22,857 bases of DNA from Acrasis kona (lineage: Eukaryota; Heterolobosea; Eutetramitea; Acrasida; Acrasidae), in contig JAOPGA020001045.1 of the NCBI GenBank assembly GCA_026419775.2, forward strand, positions 1 to 22,857, in the 5' to 3' direction. Both the position numbers and the translations under genes were made by a program. Of the stretch, positions 17,323 through 22,857 are shown one piece after another. Under the pieces are notes generated by a model. It ran no database searches. It saw only the letters and a list, made by a program, of their open reading frames with translations, and was not told where the DNA came from. The first letter of the stretch is position 1. Each line of letters opens with the position of its first letter.

Positions 17323-17785
17323 AAGTAACAAAAGCGTATAGAAGTGCCTTGTTACAATTATCTCAGCAGATGCAGTATATATTCACCATGTCACAAATTG
17401 GAAAAAGTGCAGGATGATAATGAAGAAATTGACGACAATGATGGAGAATTCTACCCTTCTGATGATGTTGACAGCACTGATGAAGAGGAAGAAGTATTTG
17501 ATGCTGGCGACCACTATGTAATGTCAGACAATAGACCCCCTAAAAGGATGCGTGTGATTATTGAAGATGTTGACGATGATGAGGATCATGCCAGCGGAAA
17601 AGAAGTACCCGAAACTGAAGTAGACAAAGGTGCAAACAATGGTGATGAAGATGGCATCTTCAACTTTACACCTCCTCAATTTGACGAAGAAGACGATGAG
17701 GCGAGGGAAGATCCACTTGAATTTGACAGCAACAATTCTTTTAATAACTCTGATGGGATCTATTAATGTTTTGGTATTATAAGTG

Positions 17786-19128
17786 ATGTCAAATAAACAA
17801 TTAGCTTATAATCAATTTGGATCAAAAATGAGATTTATTAGTCCTAGAGAATTAGCAATATTGTTGTCAGAATTTAGAGGAAATACTGAGAGCAATGTTT
17901 GCTCTTTGTATTACTTGAGATATGGGTACGTTTGCAAAACGCACTTCTCTTTGCTGCAAAGCAGATCAAGAAGATCAAATAAATTTGAAAGTGCATCATC
18001 GGACGTACAGGCCGCATGCAAAGACTGTGCTTCATTATTAATTTTGAAATGGAAAAATAAAGAAGTGGCAGAGTTGGATTATGAGTACAGGCCCAATGTT
18101 TTCAATACTAATTTCGTAGAGATGTATGATAGGCAGAATATATTTTTTGAAATAGACCCAAACTGGCCCTCTTCCATTATTGTGCCTCAAAAACAGTTTC
18201 CGACAACAATGAGTAGATTGTTACTCTCAAGGGAGGAGTTGGATTTAATATACAACAATGAGTTGTTGTTGTCAAATTTAATTAGTCCAGAGCATCTATC
18301 TCAACTACAAGCATCCTACAAATCAAGATACAAATTCACTTCAGAGATGTGTTTCCCTCCCTCCTCAAGCAACAAGCGTGACGGATCTCGAAAAACAATT
18401 GAGCAGACATTTAGGTCCAAAAACAAATTATTTTCAACAAACCATTTTTCATTGCAGCCTGACCATGGTTTGCTGTGCGAGTTAAGGACAGATCTTCTTA
18501 CTTCGTATCAATTAGAACATCTTACAAGAGAGACACATCTTTTGTTAAGTCAAAGTAATATTCAAGTTAAGAAGTAAAAAAGAGGACTAGAGCTTGGTAT
18601 TCATGCTGGTTGGTGGAGGAGATATACAAATTTGGTATTCAAAATAAAAGGTACAGACAATCCTGAAGTGCGTGGATTAAAGCACTTCACAAAATAGGCA
18701 TATAGGATATGTTGAATCAATATCTGTTTGAGAGTTTGCCTGGCATGTTTCAACAGTTTTTGAGAATACCAATCCCTGATGGAGAGAAGAGGTACTTTGG
18801 AGCATTCACAGCTGTTGCTGTCAATTTTGACTTTCTTTGTTTAACACACCAAGACTTGAACAACAGCCCCTATACACACTGTGTTACCCTTACCTTTGGA
18901 GACTTTGATTATAAGATAGGTGGCAAACTGCATCTTCATGATATTTTTACAATATATGAGATGAAGCCTGGATCTGTTGCACAATTCAAAGCACGTACAA
19001 TTTGGCATGAGAGTTGCGAGTATGATGGTACAAGGTTTTGTATTGTGCTTTTTGTAGATGCAAACTCTCTGTCTCTCACTATGAACAAGGTTGATTACCT
19101 TCTATGTATTAAAAACCCATTTGATTAA
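17786..19128 (+). pseudogene. TET/JBP-like 2OG-Fe(II) dioxygenase gene, lightly broken
   Basis: ATG at 17786, 19 bp after the acidic frame ends. About 263 codons are open to a TAA at 18575. The same frame then continues (RGLELGIHAGWWRRYTNLVF, PEVRGLKHFTK) to a TAG near 18699. A one-base shift leads to 18709-19128. The catalytic domain is clear: AVAVNFDF, HQD (HxD iron ligands, 18848-18856), LTFGDFDYKIGGKLHLHD, MKPGSVAQFKARTIWHE (distal His, 19006) and GTRFCIVLFVD (2-oxoglutarate Arg, 19032). This order and the 'GDFD..GG.L.L' strand match fungal TET/JBP-type dioxygenases, known to oxidise 5-methylcytosine. The N-terminal 260 residues have a possible zinc site (VCSLYYLRYGYVC, ACKDC) and are otherwise unrecognised. 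All catalytic residues are retained despite two stops and one shift. Confidence 0.65.
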
Positions 19129-19349
19129 AAAAAAATATTTATTGACTATAGTAGGGAAACACTACCCTTTTAACGGGTAACGCTTTCTGTCTGTTTGGAA
19201 GTATGGCTATCCCACTTTTATTGCTTGAAAGTAATGTTACAATTATTGAATATGTATCATACCATTACCTGCCTGGCTTGATCCCGACTGACTTTTGGTG
19301 TCAGGGCTATCAGGGCTTGATCCTTCGTCATCTTTGTTTACTTTGGTTT
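19129..19349. other. Spacer between dioxygenase gene and right arm
   Basis: Starts with an A-rich run. It contains small GGGTA/TACCC stems near 19150-19180. Read on the minus strand after the arm junction, it gives an open Ser/Pro/Asp-rich tail (EGSSPDSPDTKSQSGSSQAG), possibly chance. Confidence 0.4.
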
Positions 19350-20537
19350 TCCAAATAACAATAGAAGGAGCGCATGTGCTTTGGACCTTACNGATATGTC
19401 CATTATCTTCTCCTGTAGCATGACCTCCCATGCCTTCTGTAAATGAAACTTGCATAGCAGATAAGTAATGTCACATAGTGTNGCCGCGCTAATCTCGGCA
19501 TTGTCGTTGTCAACCATTAATAAAGGCTTCCAATCCACCAAAGCTCCAATTTCAGCTGTCTCTTTAACAGCTGCAATGATTGTCTTGTAAATTGCCTCAT
19601 AGTGCTGAGTTGTTGCTCAATCACATACAGCTATCCCAAGTATGCCACCGTGTAGGGTTTCTGTAATGTAACTTATCACAACTACTGGGTATTTATAAAC
19701 ATTGCTTTTGAACCATCCATCACTACCAATGCATTGGCAATGGATCCTTACGACTTAAATAGTGAGTATAATTAATGTTATAATTCTTACCATCTTGCAA
19801 TGAGGTCTTGTCATAACAATACAGAGATGGTCCATGGTCTGCTCTCCCCAGCCAACAGTTTCTTGAATACAAGGCTTCTCTGAATGAAGGCAAGCGAGTA
19901 ACACATTTATCTCTTCCTTTGTGTCAGTGTGTTGTTGATAGCGGGTATAGTCTCGGCATTTACGAAGCTTTGCGATCAATTTCTCTTTGCTCAGAAAAAA
20001 TGCTGGATGATCTGAGGGATATTGCAGTAGTGTTTGAAGGTTGTTAATGTCATTGCATTTCCTTGCAGCATCCTATATAAGGTCCTTCACACGATAATCT
20101 ACCGGATATTGACCTTTAAAGTTGTTGGAGAATGTCACTGGATGGACTACATCATTAGTAGAGACGTGATAGTCTGTGTTTGTAAAGCACTCAACTCTGG
20201 CCCGGAATTGACATCACTGATGACATGCACAATAGAAGTAGTGAGTGTGCTTCTTCATGTCCTCAAGTGTGTTCTTGTGAACGTATGGGTCGCTCTTTTC
20301 CTTCAAGGGATCATGCCATTGGCCAGATACAAAACATTTGGCTCTGTACATATCCTGATACTTTTTCAACACCTTGAAGCTGTGCTTTTTGAGAATGCAC
20401 CGTAGCTAAGGAATTTGATAAATCTTCTCCCATACTTGGTGATGGTGTACGTTAGCACATATCTCTTTATACGAACATTCCTCCTCATTTTTGTCTATAG
20501 CATCTTGAGAGTCATTATCATCAAGGCTGTCATTCAT
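19350..20537 (-). pseudogene. Copied 5' part of the MULE-like transposase gene
   Basis: Begins at the ATG at 20537-20535 and covers the FLYWCH-like region, both visible catalytic Asp segments and CKFHLQKAW, then is cut off before the SWIM region. All five in-frame stops of the left copy are present, so decay preceded duplication. Two amino-acid differences fall in the shared open stretches (R/H in YQQRTD, and one on the opposite-strand reading). Confidence 0.8.
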
Positions 20538-20972
20538 TTTATTAAAAGGTAACAATGCAATTTGGCGCCGGAGCGAATGAATTTATAACTGCAAAGCAGC
20601 GCAAAATCATTACCGCAACGAATTTAGCGGCATTCTGATTATAACAACATGTTTGTAATGCTGATGAGAAGATTTGTACATGATTTAATAATGAATGTGG
20701 ATGGTTATGACCGACTGTGGAGATTGGAACTAGCGGTGGAAAAGTGAACTGCTAGCGGAAATTGTTACTGTTAGCGGAGAAAATCACTGCTAGCGGAGAA
20801 AAATCACTGCTTGGGGAAAATAGAACATTGAGAGGAGAAAAGACGCATTCCCATTGAAAAAAGCAGCACAGAAGGAGTGCACAACGTTGCTAGAGGAAGA
20901 AAAACACAAGGAGTATGAGAAGAGGACCAGTCAACCTCAAGACCAATTAGAGCACACTGAAACTCCATTGTC
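19350..20972 (-). repeat. Right arm of the inverted duplication
   Basis: Reverse-complement copy of 13037-14678. Relative to the left arm it has changes at 20878, 20320, 20037, 19930 and 19750, of which four are transitions. It lacks one 19-bp tandem unit. Similarity stops abruptly at both ends: the inner end departs after GTTATTTGG, the outer end after CTCCATTGTC. Confidence 0.9.
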
Positions 20973-21045
20973 TAAATGGGGTTTTTATTTTGTCTCAAAG
21001 ACTTGCACAACTGTACTTTGTCACTCGAGTGGGCGAAACGGTTAG
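20854..21045 (+). pseudogene. Copied start of the coiled-coil gene, truncated
   Basis: Codons match the beginning of the gene at 12135-13155 (KKAAQKECTTLLEEEKHKEY) with one R-to-C change. After the duplication border at 20972 the frame runs into unrelated sequence and stops at 21045. Confidence 0.7.
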
Positions 21046-21079
21046 GTAGCAGATAGGATATGGGGGTCAAGTCCGGTCG

Positions 21080-22857
21080 CTAGGGTGGTTCATCAGTCAT
21101 TTCCCATTCTGCCAGCTCCTCATTTTCATCATCATCGTCCTCGTCTTCATCGTCATCCTCCTCGTGTCTACCCTCTTGACGGTCTCTAGCTCTGGACCTA
21201 GCACCGTTAGCGTGTTTACCAAATTCGTAAGATTTCAGTATAAAAAGCAGGTGCTGTGCAATACTTGCTTGTATTTGCTTCAGGTCTTTACTGGCCTCTA
21301 GTGGTGATTTATACAGTTTGACCAGTTTGTTCCATTGTACAACACTGATATCCCCTCTTGCTCCAATCCATATCACATTCTCATCTTCGTCTTCATGGTG
21401 CTCTCGGGTGTCCCAGCAAATCTTCCAGGTTGTTCTGTCTATACAATCCTCTCCTACTTTCTCCCATCCCTCTATCTTCCCACACTCCCATAGAAGATGT
21501 TTAAGGTCCAGGGTATGGTGTCCACATTGCTCACACGATGTAAATGTCCGATTTCGATTGTTCCTGTAGGCAATCATATCGTTTTGAGCCCTGAAGAGCA
21601 CATCACCCAGCTTGTCATCGATATTGGCTGCTCTGTAGTCAAAGGATCGCTGGTGTACATGGCTACTAGTGGTGACAACATCCCATTTGTCGGCTTTTTC
21701 AATCCATTTCGCTTTAAGCTCCTCATTGGTTTGCTCCTTCACAATCTCACTTATTGATGGCCAAGCAGACTCTTCTGTTTGAAATGTCCAAAGATCCATG
21801 TTGCAGGTGAAAAGAGGGGTCATATCTGTGGCTTTACCTCTCTTCCTAGCGGATTTGGCTTTCACGTCAGCCAGTTCGTTTTCTTTAATACCAGTGTGGC
21901 TTGGGACATGCACCCATTCGATATCAAGATTTTTTTGTTTGATTTGGGATTCAATGAAATTCAGGATCATCACGTAGTCGTCATCTTTCTTGTATCCAGT
22001 AGTAAGTGCTTTTACTGCATTAAGGTAGTCCGTTTTGATTGTTGCCGTTGAGTCCTTGTCCAAGATATATACTACGTAGGCAATAGTAGCGAGCTCGGCA
22101 AAAGCATTATCGTTCCCTTCCGTAAATCTCAATTTGAACACATCAATTATCTTTTTGTCTTTAGTAACAACTGCGGCCCCTCCAATTTTATGTTTCTTAA
22201 CATTGCGCTTAAAGGATCCGTCCGTCCAAATGACAGTGCCAGTCATGATGTTCCCTTTCGGTATCTTCGCAATCTCTCCCTCTCCAGCTCTTCCAATATT
22301 TAGTTTATATAATCCACAGATTTCTACCAGTTGAGACCATGCTCCACTAGTCCAGGCCTGTCTAGACAGTACTTTACATGCAGTGACTTCCGCATTGAGG
22401 AGGGCAATTGATGCTCTCAGAAACATTGTGTGTGAGGTGACTTTAGGGTGAGTAAATCCCCATCCTCCATGGCTACTGTCAATAAAAATAGGTTCGTTAC
22501 TGAAATTGTATTGCATCATCTCCGATGATTTGATTTTTTTGGAGATGGTGCCCGCTAATTTATCAAGTAGAGATGGATTAATAGGGTGGAGTTGGCTAAA
22601 ATGTTGTATTTTAGAGACTGAGAGTGAAGATATTAGTTGCTTTTTCGTTTTGTGGTACCTCCCTGCAAGGTTGATGTTCTTGATTGTTTCTTGGGCCTTC
22701 AATACAACTTCTTTCTCTAGTTTGGATGGTTTGGCCCCGGAGTCTCTAATACCAACTTCGTGTCCCAGATACCTCTGGCGATTTTCAGATTTGATAACGA
22801 AGTTATCCACTTTTACCTTGTGGAGTTTCTTTATGGAGTTCGGATTGGCAACTATGT
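21080..22857 (-). CDS. LINE ORF2 C-terminal part: RT end, RNase H, CCHC knuckle
   Basis: Open without interruption from the window's right edge (a GTG-initiated reading starts at 22810, but the frame is open to 22857, so the N-terminus lies outside). Numbering from 22810: RQRYLGHEVG (residues 11-20, the YLG block after RT catalysis). RNase H follows with WTDGSFKRN (D197), AFAELATIAY (E239), IKTDYLNAVKAL (D261) and WVHVPSHTGIKENELADVKA (D315). A CCHC knuckle is at C426-x2-C429-x8-H438-x4-C443, the same spacing as in the LINE at 15832. The C-terminus is an unusual D/E run (about residues 548-570). It is the only intact retroelement ORF here, so it may be recently active. It belongs to a different family from the two LINEs above. 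Confidence 0.85.
   Translation of the reverse strand, partial: IVANPNSIKKLHKVKVDNFVIKSENRQRYLGHEVGIRDSGAKPSKLEKEVVLKAQETIKNINLAGRYHKTKKQLISSLSVSKIQHFSQLHPINPSLLDKLAGTISKKIKSSEMMQYNFSNEPIFIDSSHGGWGFTHPKVTSHTMFLRASIALLNAEVTACKVLSRQAWTSGAWSQLVEICGLYKLNIGRAGEGEIAKIPKGNIMTGTVIWTDGSFKRNVKKHKIGGAAVVTKDKKIIDVFKLRFTEGNDNAFAELATIAYVVYILDKDSTATIKTDYLNAVKALTTGYKKDDDYVMILNFIESQIKQKNLDIEWVHVPSHTGIKENELADVKAKSARKRGKATDMTPLFTCNMDLWTFQTEESAWPSISEIVKEQTNEELKAKWIEKADKWDVVTTSSHVHQRSFDYRAANIDDKLGDVLFRAQNDMIAYRNNRNRTFTSCEQCGHHTLDLKHLLWECGKIEGWEKVGEDCIDRTTWKICWDTREHHEDEDENVIWIGARGDISVVQWNKLVKLYKSPLEASKDLKQIQASIAQHLLFILKSYEFGKHANGARSRARDRQEGRHEEDDDEDEDDDDENEELAEWEMTDEPP

Larger units (their letters stand above)
13491..17766 (+). 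pseudogene. MULE-like transposase gene with SWIM finger and acidic tail
   Basis: From an ATG at 13491 a single frame runs to 14795 with five in-frame stops (13620, 13812, 13953, 14271, 14409). The N-terminal part is Cys/His-rich and FLYWCH-like. The MULE core follows: SDGWFKSNVYKYPVVVI (first catalytic Asp), LLMVDNDNAEISA (second) and CKFHLQKAW. After an intron-like 39-bp GTAAGT stretch and a frame change comes CYNRPSGYGIFNTNK, the 'R....g...TNN.xE' segment. The SWIM finger is CSCLYFRTTCKCCRH (CxC...CxH). Another frame change leads to a basic stretch (RKFNKRGRKYKKH), a TAA (15492) and a C-terminal part interrupted by LINEs at 15832-17307. Beyond them it resumes in phase, then shifts into a very acidic tail with PPKRMR (to 17766). 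Known role of the family: cut-and-paste transposition. The dioxygenase gene starts 19 bp later. Confidence 0.7.

Noticed and set aside
20034-20405. 123-codon plus-strand frame (also 13623-13994, minus)
   Set aside because: Antisense shadow of the transposase pseudogene, present in both arms only because the DNA is duplicated.
19930-20878. Repeat-induced point mutation signature in the right arm
   Set aside because: Four of five differences are transitions, but they are too few and lie in mixed CpG and CpA contexts.
13037-20972. The two arms as giant terminal inverted repeats of one MULE
   Set aside because: No 9-bp or other duplication flanks the outer ends, and the left arm is continuous with a gene that extends beyond it. 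A segmental inverted copy fits better.
21030-21074. tRNA-like A box (TGGGCGAAACGG) and B box (GGGTCAAGTCC)
   Set aside because: The spacing is about 10 bases too short for a tRNA or tRNA-derived SINE, no acceptor stem pairs, and the B box deviates from GGTTCRANNCC.

Overview
The window is eukaryotic, AT-rich and dominated by mobile elements. Evidence for a eukaryote: very short GT...AG introns (36-39 bp), non-LTR retrotransposon 3' ends with A-rich tails and long target-site duplications, AATAAA-type signals, and decayed transposases of several eukaryotic superfamilies. There is no operon structure and there are no rRNA or tRNA genes. An early-diverging fungus or another small eukaryote is possible, but the sequence does not settle the lineage. 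Seven N bases are present.

Layout. 2-919 (+) is the 3' part of a SAM-domain gene, convergent with an unrecognised gene at 1064-1783 (-). 1784-6300 is a graveyard: a TTAA-flanked MITE-like repeat (2311-2544), a LINE 3' tail (2921-3014), a CACTA/Transposase_21-like remnant (3015-3722), a Tc1/mariner-like (DDE_3) remnant (4293-4415), a 99-bp foldback sequence (4759-4857) and a tyrosine-recombinase (Crypton-like) remnant (5021-5410). 6314-7140 (-) is a broken 2-oxoglutarate/Fe(II) dioxygenase gene of TET/JBP-like type, next to a Ty3/gypsy-like RT fragment (7145-7580). 7650-9640 (-) is a DUF7869/KDZ-like transposase gene split by an 862-bp hAT-like element (8113-8974) with an 8-bp target-site duplication. 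9799-11440 (-) is a second SAM-domain gene, paralogous to the one at the left end.

The centre is a divergent gene pair: a coiled-coil gene (12135-13155, -) and a MULE/SWIM transposase gene (13491-17766, +), separated by short tandem repeats. The transposase gene has an acidic tail and is followed after 19 bp by a second TET/JBP-like dioxygenase gene (17786-19128, +). It is interrupted by nested LINEs (15832-17307). The promoter and first part of the transposase gene (13037-14678) recur inverted at 19350-20972. The window ends in an intact LINE ORF2 3' part (21080-22857, -) with RNase H.

Main biological idea: a transposase gene coupled to a DNA-base-oxidising-type dioxygenase. This resembles the known link between TET/JBP genes and KDZ transposons in fungi, but here the transposase is of MULE/SWIM type. 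Most copies are pseudogenes, so the unit is read from remains. All family assignments come from reading motifs; no database search was run.
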